Of a stretch of 64,000 nt of DNA, positions 35,601 through 45,326 are shown piece after piece. Numbering within the stretch: position 1 is the first letter of the stretch; each line of letters begins with the position of its first letter. The position numbers and the translations under genes were made by a program. The notes below the pieces were generated by a model, which was not told the DNA's origin, searched no databases, and was given only the letters and a program-made list of their open reading frames with translations. Origin of the DNA: Imbricaverruca yamaguchii (Eukaryota; Arthropoda; Thecostraca; Neoverrucidae); NCBI GenBank assembly GCA_034440575.1, contig JAOTOL010001548.1:386501-450500 (forward strand), given 5' to 3'.

Positions 35601-38058
35601 ATTAGAAATGCTGGCGAACGACGAATGAGAGCTTACAAGTTGTGCCAACTTGTGGTAGATCAATGCAGAATAAGTCCACATGGTCGGCTGAGCCAAATTT
35701 ACATCTCTACAATAGCTGATTTTAATACGCCACCTTGGTTTAGTTAGCTTATCGTTGTGCTCCGCGAACTACCAGCGATGAGGATTTGTATTGTGAAATT
35801 GAAGTCAGATGTACACAAACGAAGTATGTAGAACTTATTTCATTGAAAGCTAGTCCACGAATTTCTTCCCGTGTTTAGCTGATTTTGTCAAATATTTACT
35901 TGAAATATCATGGGCCAAATGCGATGCATATTTCGCGTTTATTACTCCGCATTGCCATGAATTTATGCATAATAAACTTCAATATCTGGAACGATTTACT
36001 GCTTAAAATCGCAAGCAAGTGGTATGGAATAGCCGAAAACCATATTCTCGTTCCATTAATTCTTTTCTGCACATTATTGGGGTTGTCTTGCACCTTGCAA
36101 GTTAGCTGGGAATTTACCTGTCAGTTAGGTGTCGAAAGTACATTCCTTTTTCGCATATTCCAATTAGGTTCTGTTTTACTTCGTTTTTTTCTGGATGACA
36201 TCCACTCAATGATTCTGGAATGTGTTCGTTTGCAAAGTAAGCTGGCTAATATGAGTTGCTAGGCATTATACGGCTTTGCTGCATTCTTCGTTGTGGTCTC
36301 AGTGTCCTGAAATGGACTTTTGCAGAGTGGAGGGAGAGAGAGGGAGGTGATGTAACAAATATAACTGATGTAAAAAAGTGCAGATATGTGGATAGTGCAT
36401 ATTAATGGGCGATTTTCCATGACCTTTGCTGATTGTCTGATGATGGTGATGTCCGTTGTGTACCTGATTCATTTACCAGCGGGCAGTGCTGCTGCCAGAG
36501 GCAACGTACACTTTAAAACAATCAAATTACAACTCAAAACTTGAACTTAAAATAGCCAAAATAAGCATAATGACGTTAGAAAAATGACGTCGAAATAATT
36601 GCCATCGTGGGTCTAAACTCAAATTTCAGAAATTGAGGACACTGTGTGGTCTGCAAGTCTTTGGCATCAGAACAGCTCTCAGGCTGGTTTCAAATGCGAA
36701 TGGAAGGGATCATGACGATATTTCATATATGTCTTAGGTGGGGTCATGAGCGATGTTTCCATATGAATGTCCTATTGATGTTTCCAATAATTACAATCAA
36801 TAGGGATACATTAGCGCATGAAACATGACGACTAGCTTGATGTGACACAGAAAACATATCGGAAGCAATGTAAAAAAAAACGTCCCGCGCCAACCTGCGT
36901 CCAACCGCATGAGTTTGAGAACCCTGGTCAGCTTCAACCGCACACTGATACTTAACTTGTGTGTGTGTGATTAGGGCTTCAGGGCGCATTGACCATGATT
37001 GATAATTTAGCGCCCACCGATACTTAACTTACCACAACCAAACCCAACAACACTGCTCATCTGTACCACCCCACCAGAGACGTCAGCAGGTAAGGTATCA
37101 ACACAGTCGTAAACAGTGTAACATCAGCACCGACCCCACAATGTCGGCCGGCACTACTCACGGCAGTGACGTCGGTGAAGGTGCAGAGCAGGGAGGCCGT
37201 ATCCATCTGCCGCTGCACCAGCCGGGTCAGGAACACACCGAGCGCCACGTCCAACATCAGTGCGCACGCGCAGCTCAGCCACACCACCGAGCGGCCGCGC
37301 CGCATCGTCAGGTGCGCCACCTGTCCCAGCCGCAGCAGACACTGCGCCAGAAGCGCCGAGCAACGCGCCGGCGCCGCGCGCAGCGCCTGGCTGGCCTGGT
37401 GCACGTCCACGCGCAGCCAGACGAGCAGCCGGTGCAGCTGGGACACGCGCAGCAGCAGCGCCAGCTCGAGCAGCACCCACTGGGCCCAGCCGACGCGCAG
37501 TGCGGCGCCGCCGCCGCCGCCGGCGGCGTCGCCGCGCCACGGCGGGCCGAGCAGCAGCACCGAGCACAGCTCCAGCACCAGCCACTGCAGCCAGCCGACG
37601 GTGAACGGCACGCGCGCGCCGGTCGGCACCGGCGCCGGCGCGTCGGCGTGCACGGCGCGCACCATCACGTGCAGCGGGTCCCAGGCGGGCGGCGCGACGG
37701 CCAGGTCGGCGCGCAGCAGGTCGGCGCCGCGCACCGCCGCCGGACTGTACAGCGTCAGCGTCACCGACTCGACCGGCACCGGCACGCCGCCAACCACGCA
37801 GCGGATCACGCGCGGCACGGCGCCGTTCACCACCACCACGAAGTTCTGCAGGTAGGCGAACGCGACGCCCGAGAAGCCGCGGCTGTCGGCCGAGCTGATG
37901 AGGTAGCCGAGACTGCGCGAGTCGGGCAGCCGGTAGAGCAGGTGGGTCACCAGCAGCACGGCCCGACACGGGTCGGACGCGTGCCGCTCGAACACGCCCG
38001 TTAGGGAGCCCTGCTGACGACCGCCGGTCAGCTCCTCCGGCAGGAACACAGTGATCAT
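23434..38058 (-). CDS. PIGQ: PIGQ, GPI-GlcNAc transferase subunit Q (6 coding exons, complete)
   Basis: PIG-Q (Gpi1) is a membrane subunit of the ER complex with PIG-A, -C, -H, -P, -Y and DPM2 that adds GlcNAc to phosphatidylinositol, the first step of GPI-anchor synthesis. It stabilises the complex and is not itself catalytic. Exons: 38058-37162, 33014-32827, 32395-32303, 28171-27979, 26587-26473 and 23621-23434. All junctions are GT-AG and phases match (0, 2, 2, 0, 1), giving 1674 nt and 557 residues, close to the family's usual ~580. Conserved stretches include '[13 protein letters not shown]', 'FFLYHVHLW', '[12 protein letters not shown]', '[18 protein letters not shown]', '[18 protein letters not shown]' and the C-terminal 'GQLIYP'. 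Six or seven hydrophobic segments fit membrane spans. A 'gttgacag' acceptor 6 nt before the ATG implies a 5' UTR exon upstream. Exon calls rest on recalled human PIGQ similarity. Confidence 0.9.
23602..25215. repeat. 34-bp array across PIGQ exon 6 acceptor (~47 units)
   Basis: About 47 nearly identical 34-bp units ('cacagtcacgaacacgctcc' then 'ctgtcggagggcga'), with a scrambled patch at 24601-24690. On the minus strand the unit is 'tcgccctccgacag|' plus 'GGAGCGTGTTCGTGACTGTG', meaning 14 nt of intron end plus the first 20 nt of exon 6. Each unit thus carries the real acceptor sequence. The unit length leaves the plus strand free of stops in all frames, so long open frames here are artefacts. 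On the minus strand, entering at a distal unit gives a frameshift or a TGA. Very low divergence implies recent expansion or homogenisation. Confidence 0.95.
25216..26472. other. PIGQ intron 5, unique part
   Basis: AT-rich intron between the array and exon 5. I see no exon or known transposon. The stretch 26160-26280 has a GGGG/CCCC-rich inverted motif loosely like one at 18000-18070. Confidence 0.5.
26473..26587 (-). CDS. PIGQ: PIGQ exon 5
   Basis: 115 nt entering in phase 0 after 'tgctgtcgacag' and leaving after the first base of a Gly codon ('GCCG|gtgagt'). It reads '[20 protein letters not shown]' and then a short segment ending 'AQCVA'. This is the least conserved exon, but the VFLL-LRL join and the phases match human PIGQ exactly. 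Confidence 0.8.
26588..26850. repeat. ~96-bp GC-rich tandem repeat beside PIGQ exon 5 acceptor
   Basis: About 2.5 copies of a unit containing 'cagttatcggggctgagaga' and 'ctgacagctcagcctgacgg'. The array ends at the exon 5 acceptor, but I do not see exon sequence inside the units, unlike the arrays at exons 3, 4 and 6. Confidence 0.7.
26851..27978. other. PIGQ intron 4, no further feature
   Basis: No tandem repeat, RNA gene or transposon fragment is recognised between the exon 5 repeat and exon 4. Confidence 0.5.
27979..28171 (-). CDS. PIGQ: PIGQ exon 4
   Basis: 193 nt: one base completes Lys (AA|G), then 64 codons reading '[20 protein letters not shown]' and ending 'LLYYAVFLL|gtgagt'. The LWRLFRG..WN motif and the QLFLGTL...LFPT membrane segment are diagnostic of Gpi1/PIG-Q. 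The acceptor 'cttgccacag' is the exon-proximal member of a 37-bp tandem array. Confidence 0.92.
28151..28699. repeat. 37-bp array across PIGQ exon 4 acceptor (~15 units)
   Basis: Units of 37 bp ('gtcacctccagctggtacac' then 'cctgtggcaagtcacac'). On the minus strand each unit is 'gtgtgacttgccacag|G' plus 'GTGTACCAGCTGGAGGTGAC', that is, the last 16 nt of the intron and the first 21 nt of exon 4. Variants change the acceptor region (gccacag or gcctcag) and the exon part (GGTGTACC or TGCGTACC). Since 37 is not a multiple of 3, splicing to a more distal unit shifts the frame or meets TGA within two units. The array stops abruptly at the start of a retrotransposon. Confidence 0.92.
28700..31000 (+). 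pseudogene. Dead non-LTR retrotransposon (Jockey/I-like), antisense in PIGQ intron 3
   Basis: The plus strand keeps pieces of an ORF2-type polyprotein in several frames. They are an endonuclease-RT linker ('[11 protein letters not shown]'), RT blocks ('[19 protein letters not shown]', 'SQCGFRKN', '[14 protein letters not shown]'), the catalytic-box region reading 'LFVDNLALS' where FVDD is usual (29700s), a '[19 protein letters not shown]' segment and RNase H remnants near 30560-30870 ('THTDGSKTT', '[14 protein letters not shown]'). Stops and frameshifts break every block. The copy is 5'-truncated and begins exactly where the 37-bp array ends. Confidence 0.8.
31387..31560. repeat. A-rich homopolymer tract
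   Basis: About 170 bases of A runs (up to about 20) broken by G and C runs. It may be a retrotransposon poly(A) region, but the stretched homopolymers also look like a low-quality assembly patch. Confidence 0.6.
31561..32302. other. PIGQ intron 3, left part, no feature
   Basis: AT-rich intron sequence without recognised repeats or exons. Confidence 0.5.
32303..32395 (-). CDS. PIGQ: PIGQ exon 3
   Basis: 93 nt with one base completing the Gly codon of exon 2, then '[20 protein letters not shown]' and '[10 protein letters not shown]', ending 'ACCAA|gtaagc'. The spacing to exon 2 matches human PIGQ residue for residue. The acceptor ('gcatgttccag') is the exon-proximal copy of a 53-bp duplication. 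Confidence 0.9.
32391..32496. repeat. 53-bp duplication of PIGQ exon 3 acceptor
   Basis: Two copies of a 53-bp unit begin 'ggtacctg', at 32391 and 32444, followed by 'aacatgcaccgagtcagtg'. On the minus strand each contains 'catgtt(c/g)cag|GTACCT', so the intron end and the first bases of exon 3 are both copied. The outer copy leads into non-coding sequence ('TTTACCCCC'). Confidence 0.85.
32827..33014 (-). CDS. PIGQ: PIGQ exon 2
   Basis: 188 nt, entering in phase 0 after 'ctatcgtcag' and leaving after two bases of a Gly codon at 'ATGGG|gtcagt'. It encodes the most conserved block of the family, '[15 protein letters not shown]', then 'FFLYHVHLW' and a hydrophobic stretch through '[13 protein letters not shown]'. 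Confidence 0.92.
33015..34602. other. PIGQ intron 1, part without genes
   Basis: AT-rich. It holds one dispersed GCGC core at 34131-34190 and nothing else recognised. Confidence 0.5.
34131..34190 (+). repeat. Dispersed GCGC core, copy 2
   Basis: Reads 'tggtttaaagggcgcatcaa' then 'ggtcatatagcgctc'. It is the copy closest to the apparent consensus of the nine seen in this window. Confidence 0.65.
34603..35172 (+). mobile_element. hAT-like MITE, copy 1 (with internal duplication)
   Basis: Begins 'caatgataaattattcgtga' and shares 'gggtggaatataccacttta', 'gcactgaatcgacatcc' and the 3' 'catctcacacctaacgg' with four other copies in the window. An internal segment ('ttgagctcaccacagcga' through 'ggtg(c/g)ag(t/g)gattagctatgtg') is tandemly duplicated at about 34758-34925. 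The ends are less clear than in copies 2 and 3. It lies in PIGQ intron 1. Confidence 0.75.
35173..37161. other. PIGQ intron 1, right part
   Basis: No exon recognised. A dispersed GCGC core sits at 36966-37019, and the rest is AT-rich unique sequence. Confidence 0.5.
36966..37019 (+). repeat. Dispersed GCGC core, copy 3
   Basis: Reads 'gattagggcttcagggcgca' and then 'gataatttagcgcccacc'. Same family as 661-720. Confidence 0.6.
37162..38058 (-). CDS. PIGQ: PIGQ exon 1 (coding)
   Basis: This 897-nt, 299-codon exon starts '[13 protein letters not shown]' and ends '[10 protein letters not shown]|gtgagt'. The N-terminal half is a poorly conserved soluble region, as in other PIG-Q proteins. Hydrophobic stretches '[16 protein letters not shown]' and '[13 protein letters not shown]' follow, then '[13 protein letters not shown]', which matches the conserved LLDVALG of the family. 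The exon is extremely GC-rich at third positions, leaving the other frames open by chance. The start is set by the ATG right after a splice acceptor. Confidence 0.85.
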
Positions 38059-38067
38059 GGATGCCTG

Positions 38068-38098
38068 TCAACACACACACACATACACACACAGGTGT
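38068..38098. repeat. (AC)n microsatellite upstream of PIGQ coding exon 1
   Basis: AC repeats on the plus strand. On the minus strand they form the GT-rich tract before the 'gttgacag' acceptor, 6 nt upstream of the PIGQ start codon. Confidence 0.8.
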
Positions 38099-39384
38099 CA
38101 GTCACAACCAACTGGCCATACCAGCCAGCCACCCTCGACAGTTTTTTTTCGGGCTGATACTGACATCAGCCCAAGAGGCTTGGAAAGCATCCCTATGAGA
38201 TGAACGGGGGCCATCTGAGATATAAAGTCATTGGGGGCTAGGGATGGTTGTGAGGAATACTTAGAACAAATTTCATGGCTAGGAAATTTCAAAGCATCTG
38301 GAGAACATTGTACTCTGTGCAGTTGCACACCATCTTGCATGTTGGCATGTCATCTGTGGTTCTGGAGCAGCATCCCCAAAACCCTGCATCCTGCCCAACC
38401 CATATAGTTGGAAAATTTGACAGTTTTAAGAGATGTTCTCCAGAGTCCCAGCGACTCCTGATCAGAATTGCTGCATTAGTGTATTCTATTCTGAAATATA
38501 TCTGTTAACCAATTGATGCAGTGTTTTTTTATGGCATTATAACCATTAGCAACTATGAACACATTGCTAAGATTGTCATGCCATACACACCAAGATAACT
38601 AAAAACAACAAGTAAACAACAAGGCCTTGACTGATCCTTTGTATTGTGTACCCCTATTATATCTGACTGTGGTGTGTGAGGTAGCTGATGTGGGTTGGTT
38701 TTGCATAGAGAATTGGCTGCATAAATGGATATGTTCTCTGGGCTCAGGGTGAAGTGTGAAGTATGTTTCCTTGTTTTTTTTTCATATGGCTAGCCTTGTG
38801 CTGAAACTGACAATGAAAGGGAATCACATTGCTGCTTCAAATTATGAGACAAAGCTATCCTGATTATCACCATTTGTTGCTGGGTGGTGCCATCCATTGT
38901 TCACTCCTTTGTTCCTGTGCTTTGACACTTGATTTGGTCAATAATGGCGATGTATATTACTTATGCATATTGTATTGGTACTGACTATATAGGCTTTTCC
39001 AGCATTTGCCAGTAAATGGATTCCATGCACCAAAAAGTAATGTCCATGAAAATATACTACTGGAGAAGTCAGTATGCACCCATACTCCCAACTTGGAAAG
39101 TAAACTTCCCACTCTGATATCAAGAGTATGAGGAATGGATGCATACACTTTGTTGGTATGAATTGAAGTAAACATTTGTCATTTTATCTACTGTTGCTCA
39201 GGAAATTTGCTTATTATTGTGGCCTTCTCTGGTTTCAACATGGCACCAATGTAGACATAAAGACATACAAGATTAGTGCACCTATGAGCCACAAGGGCCC
39301 TTCTTGGTTGCACTGTGTACACCCAACCAGTTGCCCACCAAATCTGTCAATCAGCCCTCCCTGTAATACTAAAAAGCAAACCCT
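38099..39384. other. PIGQ 5' region, no exon identified
   Basis: The 5' UTR exon and promoter of PIGQ should lie here or further right, because an acceptor precedes the ATG exon. No CpG-rich island marks its position, and short open frames match nothing known. Confidence 0.4.
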
Positions 39385-41060
39385 CTATTCTTATAATTCT
39401 TGCCTACGCTGTTTTTTTAAGATGTTCAATGTGCTCCCACTTACAATAGTTTCTGGCAGCTGGTTCCAGTGTTCTACTACCCTGTTGGTGAAGAAAGACC
39501 GTCTTACCCTTGTTCTGCTGTGGTTAACTTTAATTTTGAATTGATGACCTCTAATTGCATCATTTCTGTTCAATTCAAACATTTCCCCAAGGTATACCCT
39601 CTCCAGACCATGGACAAATTTAAAGACCATGATGAGATCTCCTCTCAGCCTTCTATATCTAAGTGAAAACATATTCAATTTCTTCAATCTTTCCTCATAT
39701 GTCAGGTTGCTTATACCATTAACCATCTTTGTAGCCCTCTTTTCTACTCTTCCTAAAAGCCAAAAATATTTTACATAACTAGGAGACCAAGCTTGGATGC
39801 ATAATTCCAATAGTCTCCTGACATATGCACAGTAAAGCTTCCTGATCACTTCCCCACTTCTGTATGATACATTCCTATTTATTGTCTGAGCATTCTCAGT
39901 GCCTACTTCCTGGCTTCCTTGGTCTGTTCTGATGCCCCCAATTTTGTGTTTAGAATAACACCTAAATCCTTCTCCTGTTGGGTCACTGATAGCACTTGGC
40001 CACCCAAGTGCTATCAGTGCTATCACGTCTGTTCAGCAAGTATGAAGCCTTCATATGCTGTTCACCTACATGCATGATTTTGCGCTTATCAAAATTAAAT
40101 TTCATTTGCCATTCTTTGAACCATTTCACAAGTTCATCTATGTCTTTTTGCAGCGAGATATGCTCATCTTGACCTGTTATTGCCCTAAAGACCTTCAAAT
40201 CATCTGCAAGTTTCAAAACTTTACTGCTTAGGCCACTTTTAATGTTATTTAAAAATATAAGAACAGTAGTGCCCCAGTACTGTCCCCTGGGGGACTCCAC
40301 TAAGAACATTTTGCGATGATGAATTTGTACCATTTAGCATCACTCTTTGCTGCCTATCTGAAAGCCACAACTATCCATTTTAAGATGCTACCTGCAATAC
40401 CATGGGACTGAAGCTGTATCATTAACCATTTATGAGGTACCTTGTCAAAGCCCTTACTAAAGTAAAGATATACTACATCAACCTGAATTCCCTGATCAAA
40501 TTGTTTTGTGGTAAAGTTCAAAGAGTCCAAGAGATTTGTGAGACATGATCGCCCTTTTCTAAACCCATGTTGAGTATCTTGAATCAATCTGCTACCTTCT
40601 AGATAACTAACTATTCTGTCCTTGATAATTGATTTGAGTACCTTGCAACCTAGGGATGTGGGACTTACTGGCCTATAGTTTTCAACTTTCCCTCTTTCTC
40701 CTTTCTTGAAAATAGGAACTACATTTGCCCTTTTCCAATCTGTTGGAATTTCATTTTGTGAAACTGATCTACAAAATATTATACTAAGTGGAAATACCAG
40801 TTCTTTTCAGTTTCTCACAACACCCTAGCATAAATATAATCAGGTCCTGCTGCCTTGTTTGGCTTTATTTTCCTGATATGATTGCAAACAACATCACTAT
40901 CAATGAAATCAACATCATTTATCAGATCACGTGTCACTGAACTATGGTGTAGTCGGCAGATTGGTCATATCTTCAAATGTACACTGATTTAAACTGCTTG
41001 CTCAGCTCCTCAACCATCTCACTATCCTCACCCAATGTAGTCCCATTTACTGACTGTGTT
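39385..41060 (-). pseudogene. Dead CR1-like non-LTR retrotransposon, copy 1
   Basis: Read on the minus strand from about 41060, it shows 'DWKRANVVPIFKKGERGKVE', 'NYRPVSPTSLG', 'QHGFRKGRSCLTNLL', 'VDVVYLYFSKGFDKVPHKW' (usual YLDFSKAFD, so an acidic residue is lost), a damaged 'PRGQY' where PQGSVLG is expected, 'LADDLKVFRAI', and the C-terminal 'EERLKKLNMFSLRYRRLRGD' through 'HWNQLPETIV'. Several frameshifts separate the blocks. The endonuclease is missing, so this is a 5'-truncated copy. Confidence 0.88.
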
Positions 41061-42429
41061 CTCTGACAGTCATGTGTTGGCTGCCAAATACAGTAAAGCT
41101 AGTGTGGTCTCAATAAAAAAACATATTGTTCTTTGCTAATGATGGTAAGTTAAATTCTACTTACCTAGGTATTCCAGCAGTATTGGTAGAAAGGCTCTTC
41201 TTTACTTATTGAAACTGCCCTGGGAATTATAATCAGTGATCACATCTAATTGATGTGTATCAGTATGCTGGTCTCCTTCCTCTATCTTGCTCCTGAGCCC
41301 ATGTGACCTGGGAGCAAAAAGCCACTGTAAAACCATGTCTTAATCACATTCATGACCAAATTCCAAAAACCTGGAACTGTAAGCCTTCCACAAATTGACT
41401 TACCTAGACTCCTTAGCTTAACCTAGTATCCACAAACAAATATCAAACTATCTTTCAACTAAACTTGAGCATTGAAGGCTAATGCCCAAGATATGTCTCA
41501 CAAATTCTCCTGTCGCCTCTGGACGATGTGTGGAATTTGGCGGGCGACAAGGGCAGCATTCCAGATATTAACTTCCTGTTACATTTTGTAGAAACGTGTA
41601 CAATGTCGCCCTCCTTACTGAAACGCACTACGTAAGTAGCAAGTCCTTAATAACTCGCCCAATAATCAAGCATTCTTAGCACAATCACCCCGCGCTGCTG
41701 CAGCTACCCATTCTGGGTGCAGCGAAAGTTGGCAGCCAACACGTCCTCGAGAACGTTTAGTAGGTATTATTATCAAGAAAGGATATTAATTTAGTAGGAA
41801 TATTTCCTTTATTTTTTTCTTAACGTGCCCATTCAATTTGTTTTTCTCAACAATCAAGAGGTTATATGCGCGCATAGCCCCACTCCTCATGATGCTTACA
41901 ATTCCTTCTGATTTTATCCCTCGCAAATATTTTGGTTGCAATCGTCGATGGCTTCAACCGTTACCAGACTTCACATTTGGCAATCTCAAACGGCAGACAG
42001 GGACGGGACTGTGTCCTGTCACCGTCCAGGGATGAATCAGAAGAAACAGTTCCGCTTTCCGGCGCAATTTGTTTTCAAAGCTGGTTTTGGTGTGTACGTA
42101 TCTATCGAATATGTATCAAGGCGCTGTTGAAGCTGAACTTTTTTTTTCTTCATAATGTCGACCCCTGTTTCGTATGCAGTAGCCTATCCTATTTGGCTAC
42201 ACTCACTGTTACAGGCTCGATTGCTATTCGGCTTTCCTATCGCCAACTATTCAATAGTTAGGACAGCCAGCTTAGGAATGCCGCAGGATGCCAATACACA
42301 TGTAATTTATCTTCATACCTACAGTTCACTATAGCTATTTGCATCTTTTTATGGTCATATGGACGTATATTTGCATGGTCTTCTACTTTAACTTCAATTT
42401 GGAAAATACGCAAAATTTATGCTTTGCCT
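41061..42429. other. No gene recognised
   Basis: AT-rich unique sequence between two dead transposons. The missing 5' part of the hAT element at 42430-43405 may extend into this stretch, but I could not identify its left end. Confidence 0.4.
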
Positions 42430-43405
42430 GCCGACCCGAAAGCCAAGGTCCACGAGTTGTAGAACGCCCACAGCAGGAGGCCGGCCCTTGCCGCTGCCGT
42501 CAAGGACACCTTCGGCCACAAGTTTGTCCCGCCGACAGTGACGAGGTGGAACAGCATGTACGACTCCTTTGTACGCCTCGTCTGTGCTGGCTAACAAATT
42601 GGTTGAACTAAACAACATCTGCGCCCAGCACAACGTCCTGCGGCAGTCCGGCTTCACCAGCCAGGATATGGAGGTTGCGCAGGAGTGCATCCTCGTCATG
42701 AGGCCGGTGACAGAGGGGCTCGACTAAATCCGGGGCGAGACCACGACATATTCCGATTCTCTTTTTCCCGTCCTCTTCGGCATCAATACGAACCTCCTGA
42801 AGGAGAAGGCCTACAACCACACTCACGCCGACAACCTAGTGGATGCCCTGCCGTACGTTGTCGGGCGCAACACCGGCTTCGAGGCAAGGTTCGGCGACCT
42901 CTTCCAGGACGAGGATCTTCTGATGGCCACGGCCCTGTACCGGGATTCAAGAAGGCACCCTCACATCCATGAACTTTCAGAGGTTTGTGTTCTTGAAGGG
43001 TAACGCGCACCTGCTTCAGTTAGAGATCCCCAAAGAGGAGAAAGAAGACGTCCTTGCCTAGCTTGTGTATAGTTTTTTGTTTGTTTGTTTCGTATATATT
43101 GCTATGTTAAAAATACACATATTTACTGTTTAAAACTGGATTATTTTGGCAAACATCCAAATAATAATGGTACTTGATGAAATAATAGGTTGAAATATTA
43201 TTTAGAAGGTAAAATAAGCATTCCTAATCTTGTCTTGTTTAGACTTCTAAAAAGGTTATCGTCATCATTATCGCATTATCGATGTCACCGAATCGGTTAT
43301 CGAAAGTTATCGAGTTACCGTTATTGAAGTCACCGTCCTCGAAAAAGTTTGTCATCAAGATATCGTCATCGAAATCGGGGTCAAGTTATCGAGTGCCCAC
43401 CACTG
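42430..43405 (+). pseudogene. Dead hAT-family transposase (ZBED-like), 3' part
   Basis: Three plus-strand blocks, broken by in-frame stops and a frameshift, read 'AVKDTFGHKFVPPTVTRWNS', 'LNNICAQHNVLRQSGFTSQD', 'CILVMRPVTEGLD' and 'GFEARFGDLFQDEDLLMATA'. The TRWNS motif, the LNNxCAQHN block and the RFGDLF block are typical of hAT/ZBED transposases. Downstream the sequence 'tgcccaccactg' at 43394-43405 is the complement of a typical hAT terminus (CAGTGGTGGGCA), giving a plausible 3' end. The 5' half, including any BED zinc finger, is not recognisable. Confidence 0.75.
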
Positions 43406-43764
43406 TATATATGTATATGTATATGCATACATGCATATGTGTGGGCGTGTGAGTGTGTGTGTGTGCATGAATGGCGTAAGCGCTACCCACCACTTTAAAT
43501 CATGCAATTCTTAAACTTTCACATATATGCGTTACATCTAGGGTCACATTCTGCTGAGAACAGGGGCGGGTATTGTATTATTTTGTATTGTATTGTATTT
43601 ACTACAAGAGATACTATAACCCAAGAAAGTTGGTTCCCCTTCGGCCGGGATAGGCGCCACTTCGGAAAGTTTTCAGTGCACCCTCCTCGCCTCTCGAAAC
43701 TTCAGGAAGGGAAAATGTTCCTCGTACATTTGCAGCGGTTACACATCAACACGCGCCATAGGGG

Positions 43765-45326
43765 GGAGGGAGCCGAAATCCGCCCACCCCTCCGGTTTTG
43801 CATAGATAACTCCAGATTTTACCGGCCGATATACGGAATTGTTTGTGTGCCTGTTTGCAAATGACTGGCGCGCTTTTTAACCTGCGTCGTCTTTCCGGTC
43901 AAATCCTCCCACCCCGTCTCGGGGAGGGGGGTTGAAGACCCCCTCTAAAATCCAAACTGAGCATTGCACGAAAACGAAAAACGCGTCATCGAAAAGCGCT
44001 CAACGGGTATGGTCTGGGTTAAACCGCCATACAAATTTTCCCCCAAAAGTGACGTCACCAGGGGGGCTAGATTTTCACGACTTTTCACGACTCACATTAT
44101 GTTTTTTTACTCTGAGGTGTTCATTTTGGGGATATATGAAAAAACAAAGTGTATTTGGAATGAGAAAAGGACAGCGAATCGACCAGGATATAATTTGTTT
44201 CTTTCCCCCCAAAATAAAAATTTTATTTTTTTGAAATTTCAAAATTTTGAGTTTTCAAGTTTTCTTTAATTTTCCTCTTCCAATGGGTAGAGCAGACCGC
44301 GAAACGTTGTTGGAAGTCAACCTGCCCTAATAAAAATGCTTACTTTAGCCAGAATCCTGTATTTGAACTGTTATTTGGCAAATACGCAACAATTATATGT
44401 AGTCAAAAACGAAAAAAAGAGAAAAATTCCACTCGTACGTTTTGTTGTATCCGTAAAGATAAGCAAACGCTGAAAGTTTCATTAAATTATCTGTATCCGT
44501 TAAAGCGTGTCGACTGGTTGGACTCTTTTGGAGGTGACCTCACTTGACATTGACTAACTCGTTGACTCTGGATGACCTGACCTAAACATTTTGAATCAGC
44601 ATGTCAAATTGATGTGGGATAAGGGATGCCAAATTTGGGCGCGCTACCGCGCGCCGTTCGTCCGCTGTCCGCGAAAAGCCTGAGGGGGGACGGTTGAAGA
44701 CCCCCCCCGAGACGGGACGGGTTAAAGAAAGAAAAACATAAATCGAGCGAACATTTTTCGAGTTAGCGATCGTTAAAGAAAAAAAATACATTATCAGCAC
44801 CAGACCACAACTATCGGCGCTCATGTGCTTCCCGTATACTGGTAAAAACGAAGTGCTTTTGGCAACACTAGCGACTTGTTTAATGTATATTGTAATGCTA
44901 TCTTGTTTCAAAGCCATGTCAGGTCACCGACGTCAAATCAGGTCAAGTTCATGACAGGCTAACACGTTCCCTGGAGGGGAGGGCGAATTTCGCCCACCCC
45001 TCCGATGTTTCGTACATAACTCCATATCGTACCAACCGATATGCGCCATTGTTTGCGTACCTACTTAGAAATGACCGGCGCATTGTGTAAAGCAAGACAA
45101 ATAAATATTGGCCGACAAATGTTTGAGTTAGGGACCGTTAAAGAAAACAAATATCGCAGCGCCAGACCACAAAAATCGGCGCTGATGCACTTCCCGTATA
45201 TTGACAAAAGGGAAGTGTTCTTGACAAGACTAGCGACTTGTTTGATGCATATTGTTATGCTATCTAATTTAAAAGTCATGTTAGGTCGCCAAGGCCAAGT
45301 CAGGTCAAGTTCATGACAGGCTAATG
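43765..45326. mobile_element. Tandemly duplicated element, first copy split by a MITE
   Basis: Two direct copies share 'cgcccacccctccg', 'ataactcca(g/t)at', 'gtgcttcccgtatact', 'actagcgacttgttt' and 'aggtcaagttcatgacaggc'. Copy 1 is 43765-43884 plus 44728-44963; copy 2 is 44970-45326 and is continuous. The gap in copy 1 is the 840-base MITE of the next entry, so the intact copy shows the empty site. No coding capacity is seen. Confidence 0.7.
43885..44728 (-). mobile_element. Non-autonomous DNA element, copy B
   Basis: Inverted copy of 10672-11512 with 'ccgtctcggggaggggg' near 43914 and 'gagacgg' near 44709. Its insertion into one of two tandem element copies gives an independent empty-site comparison for this MITE family. 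Confidence 0.72.

Noticed and set aside
37141..38092. Long frames overlapping PIGQ exon 1 (287 codons antisense, 312 codons in another minus frame)
   Set aside because: GC-rich shadow frames. Only the 299-codon frame has PIG-Q similarity and phase-matched splicing.
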